Source of the DNA: Bog-756 sp963730685
Lineage (GTDB): Bacteria; Actinomycetota; Acidimicrobiia; Acidimicrobiales; RAAP-2
Reading direction: 5' to 3'
DNA: 64,000 nt
NCBI GenBank assembly: GCA_963730685.1
Contig: CAVSSP010000003.1
Span: 124,001-188,000 of the forward strand
The translations under genes were made by a program, and so were the position numbers. The notes beneath the pieces were generated by a model. It had not been told where the DNA came from, made no database searches, and worked only from the letters and a program-made list of their open reading frames with translations. This document shows positions 1 through 9,785 of the stretch, piece by piece; the stretch's first letter is position 1, and each line of letters begins with the position of its first letter.

Positions 1-315
1 GAGACGGCGCTGCGGGAGGGCATCGCCATGGTCATCCTCATCTGGGTCGACGACGCCTACGGCCTGATCAGCTGGAAGATGGACCTCGAGCTCGGCCATG
101 ACATCGACACCGGGTTCACCAACCCGGACTTCGTCGCCTACGCCGAGAGCTTCGGGGCGACCGGCTACCGGGTGAAGGCGGCCGACGACCTGCTCCCGAC
201 CCTGCGGGCGGCGCTCGACGCCGACACCGTGTCGGTGATCGCCTGCCCGGTCGACTACTCGGCCAACCTCGAACTGATCCGCTCGCTCGGAGACCTCGAC
301 GAGTCGATGTCCTGA
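1..315 (+). CDS. C-terminal part of a thiamine-diphosphate enzyme (acetolactate synthase-like), 5' truncated
   Basis: The reading frame is open from the first base of the window, so only the last 104 residues are present. The visible part begins in the C-terminal TPP-binding domain, with hydrophobic beta-strand text (MVILIWVDDAYGLISWKM) followed by the FTNPDFVAYAESFGATGYRV segment. That segment is typical of acetolactate synthase or benzoylformate decarboxylase-like enzymes, where the aspartate/asparagine-rich strand helps hold Mg-diphosphate. The TPP-motif GDG lies upstream of the window. The family carboligates or decarboxylates 2-keto acids, but the substrate cannot be told from this fragment. 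An internal ATG at 28 is not the true start, because homology-like text continues upstream of it. Confidence 0.75.
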   Translation, partial: ETALREGIAMVILIWVDDAYGLISWKMDLELGHDIDTGFTNPDFVAYAESFGATGYRVKAADDLLPTLRAALDADTVSVIACPVDYSANLELIRSLGDLDESMS

Positions 316-364
316 CGCCCCCCCGCCCGGTGACCTCCCCTCACAACCGGGATATCCTCCTCCC

Positions 365-1247
365 TTGAGCCTGGCGATCACCTTCGGCGCCTACCTGGTC
401 GGCGCCGTCATGGGCATGGTCGTCCACCGATCCGGCCCCCGGCTGCAGCGGGGCTGGCCGATCTACCTCCGTGCCCAGCTGGTGGCCACCGCCGGCCTCC
501 TGGGACTCTTCTCGGCGTGGCGGCTGACGGCGCTCAACCAGATCATCGACCCTTTGGTCCTCGCCGCCGTGGGCTGGCTGCTGCTGGGCGCGGCCATCAT
601 GGTGCGGGGGAAGCGCAGCCACGGGCTGGGGGCCCTCGAGGGCTGGGCCGCCTTCCCGAACGGCGCCTTCTGGGTCCAGCCACTGGCGGGCGCCTTCCTC
701 GGTCCGGCCGGGAGCGCGATCTCGGCACTCACCAACGCCGCCTACGCCACCTCCAACGCCGTCGAGCATCCACTTCATGCGGCGGGACGCCCCGATCCCG
801 CAACGACGCTCCACCACCTGGATCGACCAGTCGATGCTGGTGGCCGTGGCCGCGGGGCTGCTCTTGCACCTTGTCGGCCCGGCTCCTGCCGCCTCCCGCT
901 GGGTGCTGACGGTGGCCGGACCGGTCCTGGCATTCGTCGGGGCCGCCCTCTATGCCGGCTCGGTCTTCCACCCGCACAACGTCTCGGTCGTCCGGTCCGG
1001 GACCGACACGGCCAGGTTCTTGTTCCTCACCGCGGTCAGGGTGGTCTTCCTCGTGGTGGTCGCCGTCGCCGTCCGGTCCCCCACCGTCGAGGTGATCGCC
1101 GTCCTCTCGGCCTTCGGGCCCCCGGCCTTCAACCCGCCCCAACAGGCCGTGCTCTACGGCTACCGGTCGGGCGTCGTCATGGTGTCCGTCCGTTGGGGGT
1201 GGGTCCTGGCACCGGTAGGGCTGGCCCTGGCGCTGGCGATCCGCTGA
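365..1247 (+). pseudogene. AEC-like membrane permease, frameshifted as sequenced
   Basis: Two overlapping frames together make one hydrophobic protein of about 294 residues. The N-terminal part (TTG start at 365) has several membrane segments and the text AFPNGAFWVQPLAGAFLGPAG. The C-terminal part, read one frame over from about 770 to 1247, carries five or so further membrane segments and ends VGLALALAIR. Length, segment layout and the asparagine/proline-rich mid segment resemble auxin-efflux-carrier (AEC) permeases, which export small organic acids; this family call is tentative. The frame changes near 760-776. The 3' end overlaps the tail of the leftward GGDEF-EAL gene by 71 bp. Confidence 0.5.
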
Positions 1248-3562
1248 GCACGGCGACCCCGGCCTCCACGCCCGCCACCACCTCGGCCTCCTCGTCGAGG
1301 AGCCGGTCGATGGCATCAGGGGCGACCGGCCGGGCGAACAGGTACCCCTGGCCGATGTCGCACCGCTCCCGGCGCAACCCCTCCAGCTGGGACGTCGTCT
1401 CGATCCCCTCGGCCAGCGTCACCAACCCCAGGGTGCGGCCCAGCTCGACCAAGGTGTGGATGAGGGCGTGGGCGTCGGACGACTCGCTCATGTCGGCAAC
1501 GAACGAGCGGTCGATCTTCAAGATGTCGACGGGGAACTGGCGGAGGTAGGCCATCGATGAGTACCCGGTGCCGAAGTCGTCGATGGCGATGCGCACGCCG
1601 ATCGCCTTCAGCTCCTTCAGCCGGTCGACGGTGACACGGGCGTCGCGCATCAGGGTGGACTCGGTGATCTCGAGCGTCAGGCAGTTGGCCTCCAGCCCAC
1701 TGGTCGACAAGGCGTCCTCGACGTCGGAGACCAACCGGTCGGAGTCGAGCTGCCGCATGGAGACATTGACCGAGATGGCGACCTGGTGTCCCCGGCGGCG
1801 CCACCGCACCGCCTGGCTCGCACGACTCGGACAGGACCCAGCGACCGACGTCGATGATCGCCCCGCTGTCCTCGAGGAGGGGGATGAAGTCGTCGGGGGG
1901 AATGATGCCGCGCACCGGGTGGCGCCAGCGGATCAGCGCCTCGACCCCCCGGATGTTCTGGCCGTCGAGATCGAAGATCGGCTGGTAGAGCAGGAAGTAC
2001 TCGCCCTTGGCCAGGGCGGCGTCGAGGTCCGAGCGCAGTTCGAGCCGGTCGATGACTGCCGACTGCATGGCCGGCTCGAAGACGACGAAGCTGTTCCGGC
2101 CGGCTGCCTTGGCCCGGTAGAGGGCGATGTCGGCGTCACGGAGGAGTTCCTGGGCCGTGTCGCGGACTCCGGTGGCGATGCCGATGCTGGCCGTCACGGT
2201 GATCGGCAGGGCGTCATAGCCCTCGATGTGAAAGGGCTCCTTCAAGACGTCACGGATGCGCTCGGCCACCACCGCCGGACCCGCCTGTAGGGAGATCCCC
2301 TCGACCAGGAACACGAACTCGTCCCCGCCCAGGCGGCCCACGGTGTCGCTGGCCCGGAGGATGGACGAGAAGCGCGTGGCGACCGCCTGGAGGAGCTTGT
2401 CGCCGGCATCGTGGCCCAGCGAATCGTTGGCGTCCTTGAAATTGTCGAGGTCGATGAAGTACGCGGCGACAGGATCGAAGTTCCGCCGGACACGGGACAG
2501 CATCTGTTCGGCCCGGTCGAGGATCAGCTGCCGGTTGGCCAGGCCGGTCAGCGGATCATGGAGGGCCCGGTGGGCCAACAGCGCCTCGAACTCCTTGCGC
2601 TCGGTGATGTCGCGGATGTTGGCGACGTACCCGCCGACGGACGGACGGTCCAGCTGGTTGGTGACCACCGCTTCGACCTCGCGCCATTCGGTCTCTTCCC
2701 GGCCCATGCGGAACTGCACCAGCATGGCTCCGGGGTTGGCCTGGAACCGCTGGCCGAGACGGTCCCGCACCCGGTCGCGATCGTCGGGGTGCACGAAGTC
2801 CGTGGCGTACCGGTCGATCAGCTCGGCCGGGTCGAGCCCGGTGAGCTCGTAGATCGCCGGGCTGACGAAGGTGCAGATCCCGCGGCCGTCCATCACCAAG
2901 GTGGCGTCCGACGAGTTCTGGATCAACGACCGGAACCGGTCCTCGCTCAACCGCATCGACGATTCGGCCTCCTCCTTCTGCGCCATGGTGGCCCCGGCCA
3001 TCCGGATGGTGAACACGAGGACGAAAGCGCCCATGACCGCCAGCGCGTTCGCCCGGGACACCGAGAGCATCGAGGGTGCCCATCCTTCGACGACGGCGAA
3101 CTGCCCGATGGCGATCCCGAGCAGGCTCCACAGCGCGGTGACGCGCCAGACGCGCGAGCCGCTGTGCGAAACGTTCTCCAGGGCCAAGAAGGCGTAGGCG
3201 CCGACCAGCACCGGGCCCCAGCCCGTGAGATAGATCACCATGGTCAGGCCGGCCGCCTGAAAGGCGACCCGTGTGTGGAGGCTCAGACGGCTGGGGCGCT
3301 TCTCGTAGATCCGGTCGGCGATCACGCTGGCCAGCGGCGTGGCGATGAACACGGCGATCCACAGCGAGACCGGCTCTTTGGCCACATCGTCGAAGTGCAT
3401 GAGGAGGAGGATGGCGATCAGGGCCAAGGGGCCCATCAGGTAGGCCAGCACCGACGGGCTGAGCGACCGGCGGGGCGGCTCGACCGGGGCACGCGCGCCG
3501 TCCGGTTCAGGCCGTGCCGTGTCGTCGCCGGCAGTCGATGGGGAGGTAGTGGATGGTGTCAT
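1177..3562 (-). pseudogene. Membrane PAS-GGDEF-EAL cyclic-di-GMP protein, frameshifted as sequenced
   Basis: This protein would make and/or degrade cyclic-di-GMP. From the ATG at 3562 (GAGG upstream) it has five or six membrane helices, a PAS sensor domain (SEDRFRSLIQNSSDATLVMD), a GGDEF domain with an intact GRLGGDEF motif near residue 410, and an EAL domain beginning with EALIRW near residue 541. The EAL domain's second half (DDFGTGYSSMAYLRQFPVDI and LAEGIET) lies in a different frame from about 1815 down to 1177. A one-base indel near 1812-1822, just after GRWVLSESC, splits the gene. Both catalytic motifs look intact, so the protein would be bifunctional if the frameshift is an artefact. 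An upstream ATG at 3592 is possible but has a poorer ribosome site. Confidence 0.8.
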
Positions 3563-3684
3563 GGGATTCGCCTCGTTGGGCATCGACACCATCGGGGAGG
3601 TACTTGAACCGTGGTTCACCCCTCGGCGGGGCGCCCAGGCCCGAGGGGGCCCCCGGTCCCGCTGAGTACAGTTGTTCTCGCAGA

Positions 3685-4302
3685 TCAGATGGGCGACGGA
3701 CCGTCCAGCGCCCGGGCCAACCGTTCGGCCTGGCCCGAGGCCAGCCGGCGCACCTCGGCCCACGCCCAGTACTCGGCAGGGCCCGCCAAACAGACGAGGA
3801 ACAGCGCCCGACCGACGGCACCGGCCACGAAGCGGGCCCGGACCTCGCCACCGGCCGACGTCGTCCATTTCTCGTAGACCCACGTCTCGGGCACGTCGGG
3901 CATCCGATGGTCACCCACGGCGCGCTCCTCCACCACGGCCTCGCCCGGCGCTACGACCCCGACGAAGAACCTCGGGACCTGCTGCAACGAGACAGCGGCG
4001 TCGGCGTCGGTGGCATAGGGCACCACTTCGACCCACGCCGAGTCCCCGGACCCTTCCCGGCCGAACTTGCGCCAGGCGGTGACGCCGCCACCGTCGAGTG
4101 CCCGCTTGCTCTTGTCGCTCGCCGGATCGAGCAGCCCGGTGGGCCAGGACCGCTCCTCGACGACCTCCCAGCCGGAGGCGGGGAGGTCCGCCGGGGCCAG
4201 GAGGGCGGCGAACGACCGGGCCGTCCGGCCAGGATCGCCCGTTCCGGAGACGCCCCCGGGGCGCTCGTGGCGGGTCCCGTCCGGCTCCCGATCGGTGGGC
4301 AT
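3685..4302 (-). CDS. Hypothetical protein, about 205 aa
   Basis: No family is recognised. The ATG at 4302 is chosen because text further upstream is basic, low-complexity and extends into the promoter region of the divergent dehydrogenase. The protein is soluble, with no signal peptide or membrane helix. It has several tryptophans in a mixed alpha/beta pattern (ASGWEVVEERSWPTGLLDP, TWVYEKWTTSAGGEVRARF, AEYWAWAEVRRLASGQ). The final segment, a hydrophobic strand then an amphipathic helix, resembles the ending of small lipoprotein-like or LpqN-like domains, but this is not strong enough for a call. It lies alone between the c-di-GMP gene and a dehydrogenase, both separated by roughly 100 bp. Confidence 0.6.
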   Translation of the reverse strand: MPTDREPDGTRHERPGGVSGTGDPGRTARSFAALLAPADLPASGWEVVEERSWPTGLLDPASDKSKRALDGGGVTAWRKFGREGSGDSAWVEVVPYATDADAAVSLQQVPRFFVGVVAPGEAVVEERAVGDHRMPDVPETWVYEKWTTSAGGEVRARFVAGAVGRALFLVCLAGPAEYWAWAEVRRLASGQAERLARALDGPSPI

Positions 4303-4394
4303 GCGATCGAGTCTTCCAGAGCTTCGCCGGGCCGACCTGTCGAGTGGCGCGCGGCTACCGTTGCTCGCGCAGCCCGGAGCCAAGGGGGTGGGCC

Positions 4395-5636
4395 GTGCAG
4401 GCACTGCTATGGGGCGTCAAGCCGGACGGCTCGTCGGACGGATGGACCCCACCCGATCCGGACAACCCGCTGCTCGCGGGATTGGCCCGGGTCCCGATGC
4501 GGCTGGTGGAGCGGGACCGCCCCCGGCCGGTCGGCCGCGACTGGGCGGTGGCCGAGACGACGCTGGCCGGCATCTGCGGCTCCGAGTCCAAACAGGTCTT
4601 CGGCGACTTCACCGACAGCTACAACGACAGCGCGCTGGCGGCGTACTTCTCGGCGCCGGTGGTGATGGGCCACGAGGTGGTGGCCCGGGTGAGCGAACTC
4701 GGGCCCGACGCCCGAGGCCTGGACGTGGGCCAACGGGTCATCTTGAACCCCTGGCTCAGCTGCGCACCGCGAGGGGTCGATCCCCTGTGCGGGGCGTGCG
4801 CGGCGGGTGATCTGAGCCTGTGCTGGCACTTCACCGACGGACCCCTGTCGGCCGGGATCCATACCGGGACCTGCCGGGACGCACCCGGGGGGTTCGCCGA
4901 CTACTTCCCGGCCCACGACTCGATGCTGGTGCCGGTGCCCGACGGCATCCCCGACGAGATCGCCGTCCTGGCCGACCCCTTTTCGGTGTCGCTCCACTCG
5001 GTGACCCGCCACCCTCCACCGGCCGGTGGCCGAGCCCTGGTCTACGGCGCCGGCGCCCTCGGCACCACGGCCACCGCCATCCTCACGTCGCTGTACCCCG
5101 AGGTCGAGGTCCTGGTGGTGGCCGGGCACCCGGCGCAGGCCGCCCTGGCCCGGTCGCTCGGGGCCGTCGTCATCGACTCGGACCCGGCCGAGGCCGTCAT
5201 CGAGCAGGCGGCGGCCTGGTCCGGGGGAGTGCTCCAGCCCACCTACGGCGGCCTTCCGATGGCCCATCCGGGCGGCATCGACGTCGCGTACGACACCGTG
5301 GGTACGACCGAGAGCTCGGAGGTGGCGGTCCGGCTGCTCCGGACCCGCGGCACCCTGGTCAAGAGCGGCGTGAACCCTCCCGCCCGCTGGGAGTGGTCGC
5401 CCCTCTACTTCAAGGAACTGTCGTGGGTGGGCTCGAACGCGTTCGGTGTGGAGGAGGTGGACGGGGTCCGCCGGCACGCCATGACCCACTTCCTCGAGCT
5501 GGTCTCGGACGGCCGGATCGACCTGTCGGGAATGCTCACCCATACGTTCCGGCTGTCCGAGTGGCGGGACGCCTTCACCGCCCTGGCCACCCAGGACGAC
5601 TCGGGCGCCATCAAGGTGGCCTTCGACTTCCGGTGA
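4395..5636 (+). CDS. Zinc-dependent alcohol dehydrogenase family protein
   Basis: This is a medium-chain dehydrogenase of 413 residues, acting on an unknown alcohol with NAD(P)+. Catalytic zinc ligands are seen in AGICGSESKQ (Cys) and MGHEVVARV (His, Glu). The structural-zinc lobe is the cysteine-rich stretch around 4755-4830, with Cys in CAPRGVDPLCGACAAGDLSL. A Rossmann motif GAGALGTTATAIL follows in the middle. The GTG at 4395 is preceded by AGGGGG and marks where conserved text starts; the frame is open well upstream but the earlier text is arginine-rich and not protein-like. The length is somewhat above the usual 340-360 because the N-terminal part and zinc lobe are longer. It converges on the VOC gene with no gap. 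Confidence 0.85.
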   Translation: MQALLWGVKPDGSSDGWTPPDPDNPLLAGLARVPMRLVERDRPRPVGRDWAVAETTLAGICGSESKQVFGDFTDSYNDSALAAYFSAPVVMGHEVVARVSELGPDARGLDVGQRVILNPWLSCAPRGVDPLCGACAAGDLSLCWHFTDGPLSAGIHTGTCRDAPGGFADYFPAHDSMLVPVPDGIPDEIAVLADPFSVSLHSVTRHPPPAGGRALVYGAGALGTTATAILTSLYPEVEVLVVAGHPAQAALARSLGAVVIDSDPAEAVIEQAAAWSGGVLQPTYGGLPMAHPGGIDVAYDTVGTTESSEVAVRLLRTRGTLVKSGVNPPARWEWSPLYFKELSWVGSNAFGVEEVDGVRRHAMTHFLELVSDGRIDLSGMLTHTFRLSEWRDAFTALATQDDSGAIKVAFDFR

Positions 5637-6095
5637 TCAGCCGGCGGGGCGCTCGGTGATGTGCTGCAGCTCGATCAGGAGGGGCATGAGGAAGCCGACA
5701 TAGGCATGGGTCAGGACGTAGTCGGACGTCGTGCCGTGGGTCACCATCTCGTCGACATCGATGATGGTCACCCGATCGTCCCTCCTCCGGTACTCCCGGG
5801 CCCGGTCGAGGATGGCCCTGAGCTCCCCCACCGAGGCCACCTCCAGCCCGAAGTGGTCGAGACGGGGAGCCCGCAGGAAGTCCTCGGCCGGCAGGAGGTA
5901 GAGGTACTGACGCATCTCCCCGGTGTAGAGAATGAGTGGATTTCCCTCCTCGGTGCTGTTGTCGCCCTCCACCCAGCCGAACACCTCGCCGAAGAAGTCG
6001 ACCAGGCTGGCCCGGCCCGCATCATCGAGCACGGTTGCGTCCACGCTGATGGCCACGTGGTTGATGACCGGTCGCACGGTCGGTGAATCGGTCAT
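5637..6095 (-). CDS. VOC (glyoxalase/extradiol dioxygenase-fold) family protein
   Basis: The 152-residue protein has the paired beta-alpha-beta-beta-beta layout of the vicinal-oxygen-chelate fold: NHVAISV at the start, DHFGLEVASVGELRAILDRA in the middle and a C-terminal LLIELQHI strand ending in a metal-ligand-like Glu. Members bind a divalent metal and act as glyoxalases, dioxygenases or resistance proteins; the substrate here is unknown. The ATG at 6095 has GGAGG five bases upstream and overlaps the stop of the preceding dehydrogenase (ATGA), so the two genes are translationally coupled and probably act on related compounds. Confidence 0.75.
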   Translation of the reverse strand: MTDSPTVRPVINHVAISVDATVLDDAGRASLVDFFGEVFGWVEGDNSTEEGNPLILYTGEMRQYLYLLPAEDFLRAPRLDHFGLEVASVGELRAILDRAREYRRRDDRVTIIDVDEMVTHGTTSDYVLTHAYVGFLMPLLIELQHITERPAG

Positions 6096-7137
6096 GGCAC
6101 CTCCGGGTTGACCAGCACCTTGGCTGGGATCTCGCCGCGGGCCAGCCGGCCCATGGCCTCCATCACCCCCGCCAGCCCTACCTCTTCCTCCTCGATGAGC
6201 AGGTCCAGTGGCAGGTCGCCGCCGGCCAACGCGGTCGAGTGCGGGTCCGAACCCCTCGGCGCTGTAGTTGAAGGCGCCGAGGGCCTCCAGCTCCAACACG
6301 ATCATGCGATTGTGGTTCACCCGCACCGGCCCGGTGCCCGTTCCCGACGAACACCAGGGTCCCGGCCGGCTCCAGCTGATCCAGTGCCCGTTCGGCGGCG
6401 TTCGCCCTCCCCGAGCACTCGAAGACAACCGCATACGGGTTCGGTGCAGGCCTGCCCATGGGGGCGTCGACGAGGTCCTCGGGCAGGACCGACCGGGAGG
6501 CACCGACGGCGACGGCCCTCCGGCGGCGTGCCTCCACCGGCTCGCTGACAGTGATGTCGGTGACTCCTCGGGCCCGCAGCACCGCCGTCATGATCAGCCC
6601 CACCGGACCGGCACCCACGACGAGGACCCGGTCGTCCGGCCCCACCCCGGCGAGTTGGGCGGCATGGAGGGCGATGGCGGTCGGCTCGGCCAGCGCGGCC
6701 TGCCGCGTGGTGAGAACCTCGGGGATCCGGAGCAGGTTGGCACGCGGGACGGTCAGGTACTCGGCGAAGGCACCGCGCATGTCGCGTATGTCGGACGGAC
6801 GCCGATGGGCGCAGACCGACGGCCGTCCCCGGCGGCAGGGTCGGCACGACCCGCACCCCGGCGAGGGGTTGTACACCACTCGATCGCCGGCAGACCACCC
6901 GGACGTGCCCCGCCCGGCCGACGCCACCGTCCCCGACCACTCGTGGCCGAGGATGGCTCCGGGGCGGGCATACCGCTCGAGGACCAGATGGAGATCCGAC
7001 CCGCAGATGCCGCACTCCGCCACCCGGACCAGGATCTCGTCCGTCGCCGGTTCGGGTACCGGGACCTGTCCCACCTCGATCCGGCCATCTCCGACATAGA
7101 TGGCAGCCGTCATCAGGCCAGATGGCACGGCGGTCAT
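6092..7137 (-). pseudogene. Zn-dependent alcohol dehydrogenase, two frameshifts as sequenced
   Basis: Three frames joined give a medium-chain dehydrogenase of about 348 residues. Frame one (from 7137) contains ECGICGSDLH, GAILGHEWSG, the four-cysteine structural-zinc lobe (CGSCRPCRRGRPSVC) and the nucleotide-binding GAGPVGLIMTAVLRARG. Frame two carries NHNRMIVLELEALGAFNYSA. Frame three carries LPLDLLIEEEEVGLAGVMEA and ends KVLVNPEVP at 6092. The breaks lie near 6337-6346 (at a CCC run) and 6243-6251. All zinc and cofactor residues are present, so a working enzyme is likely if the indels are errors. The start may be the ATG at 7137 or 7113; neither has a strong ribosome site. It is coupled to the VOC gene by an ATGA overlap. 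Confidence 0.8.
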
Positions 7138-7218
7138 GCTAGGGCACGGTGCACCACCTGCGGGTCCCCGGCCGGGAGGCCGGGACCGGTCGGCCCAGGG
7201 CCGCTCGGGCCGGACCGG

Positions 7219-8580
7219 TCAGAAGGGAAGCGAATCGGCCTGGAGCACCATCAACTCGTCGAATATCTTGCGGCACGAGGCCTCGTCGGGCGGCGACAGT
7301 GGATCGCGTCGGAGGGCCTCGAACGCCGGCGCGGGATCGCCGGTGAGGGCCGCCTTGACCACCAGGTCCTGCAGTTCGATCTGGGTCTTCATGAAGTCGG
7401 CCAGCGGCTCGATGATCGGGGGGACCACAGAGGGCTCGACGCCGGCGGCGTCCACCGAGGCCGGGACCTCCACGATGGCGCCCTCGGGAAGGTTGGGCAC
7501 GTAGCCACGGTTGGGCACGTTGACGGCGTTGAGTCCACGGTGGTGATCGGTCCACATGGCACCGATGATGGGAAAGACCTCTTCGGCCGATCGACCGGCC
7601 CGGTGCATCGGCACGTGCGAGTCGCCGTTGCCGTACCGGATGACGAGGCGCTCCATCTGGGCGCCGACTCCCTCGTGGAACCTGACCGGCACCGGGTGCC
7701 AGCCCGCCACCTCCCGGGCGAAGGGGACGTACTCGCCGATGTGGCTGTCGACCGAGCACGGGAGGAGGCCGTACTCGCGGAACATGTGGGCGACCAACGG
7801 GGCGTACATCTGCTCGACGGCCAGTTGGACCCACGGCACCTTGATCAGCTGGCGGGCCACCGCGGTGACCGGGGGCGGATAGTCGAAGTACCGGCGGCGC
7901 CACAGCCGACGGAGACGTGGGTAGAGGTCCTCCCCGGTGTCGGACCTGCGGATGTCCGTGAAGAAGGTGAAGTGGTTGATGCCCGATGCCTCGGCGGCGA
8001 TCTTGGCCTTGGGGATGCGCAGCAGGCCGGCGATCCGGGAGAGTCCCCCTGCGAACTCATGGCACAGGCTCACGTTCCTGACGGGGGTGGCCGTGTTGAT
8101 GGCCAGGGTCACCCTGCTGAGCGGATTGGTCAGGTTGATCAAGAAGGCATCCGGACAGTAGCGCTGGATGTCCCCGCAGATGCCGAGCATCGTCTTGATC
8201 GAGCGGAGGGAGTGGAAGACCGCACCCGGGCCGCCGTTCTCGCCGGTGATCTGGGTGGATCCGTACCGGCAGGGGATCTCGTAGTCCTCGACCCAGTGCG
8301 GCCACCGCCCGACTTCCGCACTGGTCAGACAGAAGTCCGCCCCCGACATGGCCTCAGCAGGATCGGTCGTGGCCTCGATGGCGATGGGACGGCCGTTGCG
8401 GTCGTTGGCGCGTTCCGCGAAGCGGCGGGCGACCTCCAGCCGTTCGGGGCTGACATCGTGAAGCATCATCGTCGCCCCCCGGGTTCGCCGGGTGTTGATG
8501 GCGTCGAGCACCATCACCGGGCCGAAGGACATCCCGCCGGCCCCGATCAGACAGATCTTCGGACCCTGGGCTGGTGCCAC
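7219..8580 (-). CDS. Glycoside hydrolase family 4 (alpha-glucosidase/alpha-galactosidase type)
   Basis: GH4 enzymes cleave glycosidic bonds by an unusual NAD+- and Mn2+-dependent redox elimination. The 453-residue protein opens with the dinucleotide motif LIGAGGMSFG. It continues with LINLTNPLSRVT (the TNP motif), then SLCHEF and GINHFTFF, where the Cys and His bind metal. Length matches the 430-480 residues usual for the family. The GTG at 8580 is preceded by GGGGAG. The absence of phospho-sugar-specific features cannot be judged by eye, so substrate (alpha-galactoside, alpha-glucoside or uronide) is open. It follows the alcohol dehydrogenase on the same strand and may share its transcript. 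Confidence 0.85.
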   Translation of the reverse strand: MAPAQGPKICLIGAGGMSFGPVMVLDAINTRRTRGATMMLHDVSPERLEVARRFAERANDRNGRPIAIEATTDPAEAMSGADFCLTSAEVGRWPHWVEDYEIPCRYGSTQITGENGGPGAVFHSLRSIKTMLGICGDIQRYCPDAFLINLTNPLSRVTLAINTATPVRNVSLCHEFAGGLSRIAGLLRIPKAKIAAEASGINHFTFFTDIRRSDTGEDLYPRLRRLWRRRYFDYPPPVTAVARQLIKVPWVQLAVEQMYAPLVAHMFREYGLLPCSVDSHIGEYVPFAREVAGWHPVPVRFHEGVGAQMERLVIRYGNGDSHVPMHRAGRSAEEVFPIIGAMWTDHHRGLNAVNVPNRGYVPNLPEGAIVEVPASVDAAGVEPSVVPPIIEPLADFMKTQIELQDLVVKAALTGDPAPAFEALRRDPLSPPDEASCRKIFDELMVLQADSLPF

Positions 8581-8679
8581 GGACTCCCCACCTCCATCAG
8601 ATGCGCTGGACACCCGATGGTACCGGCCGCCACCGGCCGCCACCGGCCGTCGCCGGTGCCAGCCGGCGCGCCCTCCCAG

Positions 8680-9060
8680 TCAGTCGGCCGGCGGTGGGGC
8701 CCCTGCCGCCGGCGGGGGCGGGTCGGTGCCGGGGACGTTGCCGTCGCTCACGTGCTCGGTCCACTCGGTCCCGGACCAGTAGCGGTGCTCGTGCTTGAAG
8801 AACGGGTCTCGGAACCAGGCCGGTGCCGTACCGCCCGGTTGGCCGCCCGGTTGGCCGTTGTCGGGTCCGTCCGGCCCGCCGGGCCCGTTGGTCGCCACCC
8901 CGCTCGGTGGCGGTGCCGGCCGGCCGCCCGGATCGGTGAACGATCGATGCGAGACCGGACCCCGGGAGCGGCCGCGGCGACGCTGGCTGGAGAAGTAACG
9001 CATGGCGAACATGGCGCCGAAGATGACGAGCGGGACCCACGAGCCGTGGCCGAGGTACAT
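8680..9060 (-). CDS. DUF2510-like small membrane-anchored protein
   Basis: The 126-residue protein begins with one membrane segment (WVPLVIFGAMFAMRYF), followed by a basic stretch and a long proline/glycine-rich linker. It ends with the pattern PAWFRDPFFKHEHRYWSGTE followed by WTEHVS. This is the DUF2510 signature (tryptophan, proline, then RYW-G-WT-HV) found attached to many actinobacterial membrane proteins; its function is unknown. The start has no Shine-Dalgarno sequence, but a TACACT hexamer ends seven bases before the ATG, which would fit a leaderless transcript. This is an inference from sequence only. Confidence 0.6.
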   Translation of the reverse strand: MYLGHGSWVPLVIFGAMFAMRYFSSQRRRGRSRGPVSHRSFTDPGGRPAPPPSGVATNGPGGPDGPDNGQPGGQPGGTAPAWFRDPFFKHEHRYWSGTEWTEHVSDGNVPGTDPPPPAAGAPPPAD

Positions 9061-9224
9061 GCATGCAGTGTACGGCCGGCCGGTGCTGTCCGGTCATCGG
9101 CATGGGCCGGGCTCGAGCCGCGGTCCGGCGCTGAACCGCCCCGGGCCCCGGACGGGGCGGCGTCCCTGCCCACGGGTGGTGCGGCCGCCCATACTGGAAG
9201 GGTCGGACCGCCGAAGGAGGAGCC

Positions 9225-9743
9225 ATGCCCACCATCGAGGAACTGGCCGCCGAGGTCGCCTCACTTACCCGGCGCGTCGAGGCCAGCGAGGCGGTGCTCG
9301 AAATTCACTCGCTCAAAGCCCGTTACGGCGAGCTGGTCGACCGCCGGTTCGCCAGAGGGCGGCAGGTCGACCGGTCCACCCTGGAACGGACGGCGGCGGA
9401 GGCGGCCGGTCTCTTCACCGAGGACGGCACCTGGGACGGCGGCCCAGGGTTGGGCCGCGTCACCGGTAGGCGCGCCATCGCCGAGCGGCTCAGCTCCCCG
9501 ACGGTCGACTTCTCCCGGCACCTCTTCGTCAAGCCGGACATCCGCGTCGAGGGGGACACGGCGTCGGCACGATGGGACCTGCTGAGCCCGTGCCGTCGCC
9601 CCGAGGGCACCTCGTACTGGATGTGCGGCTACGAGGACGACGAGTACCAGCGGGTCGACGGCGTCTGGCTCCACCGGTCGATGAGGCTCACCACGGTCTT
9701 CATGGCACCGATCGGTGACGGGTGGTCCAAGATCCTCTCCTGA
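9225..9743 (+). CDS. SnoaL-like (NTF2-fold) protein
   Basis: The 172-residue protein starts with a coiled helix (EELAAEVASLTRRVEASEAV) followed by an NTF2-type cone fold. Features are LKARYGELVD, AAGLFTEDGTWDGGPGLGRV, TGRRAIAERL, and closing strands ending RSMRLTTVFMAPIGDGWSKI. Such proteins are cyclases, dehydratases or non-enzymatic binders in polyketide, steroid or aromatic metabolism. The pattern of an Asp after the ELFTEDGxW strand is typical, but the catalytic dyad cannot be confirmed by eye. AAGGAGG stands four bases before the ATG, so the start is well supported. It lies alone upstream of a peptidase. Confidence 0.7.
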   Translation: MPTIEELAAEVASLTRRVEASEAVLEIHSLKARYGELVDRRFARGRQVDRSTLERTAAEAAGLFTEDGTWDGGPGLGRVTGRRAIAERLSSPTVDFSRHLFVKPDIRVEGDTASARWDLLSPCRRPEGTSYWMCGYEDDEYQRVDGVWLHRSMRLTTVFMAPIGDGWSKILS

Positions 9744-9785
9744 GGAGGGGCGGCGGCGGCGGCGCCAGACCCTAGGATCTCGACC

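Noticed and set aside
6268..9585. A very long rightward open frame (about 1,100 codons) opposite the dehydrogenase, GH4 and DUF2510 genes
   Set aside because: It is antisense to clear conserved genes, its composition is histidine/arginine/glycine-rich without any family motif, and long antisense frames are common at 70% G+C.
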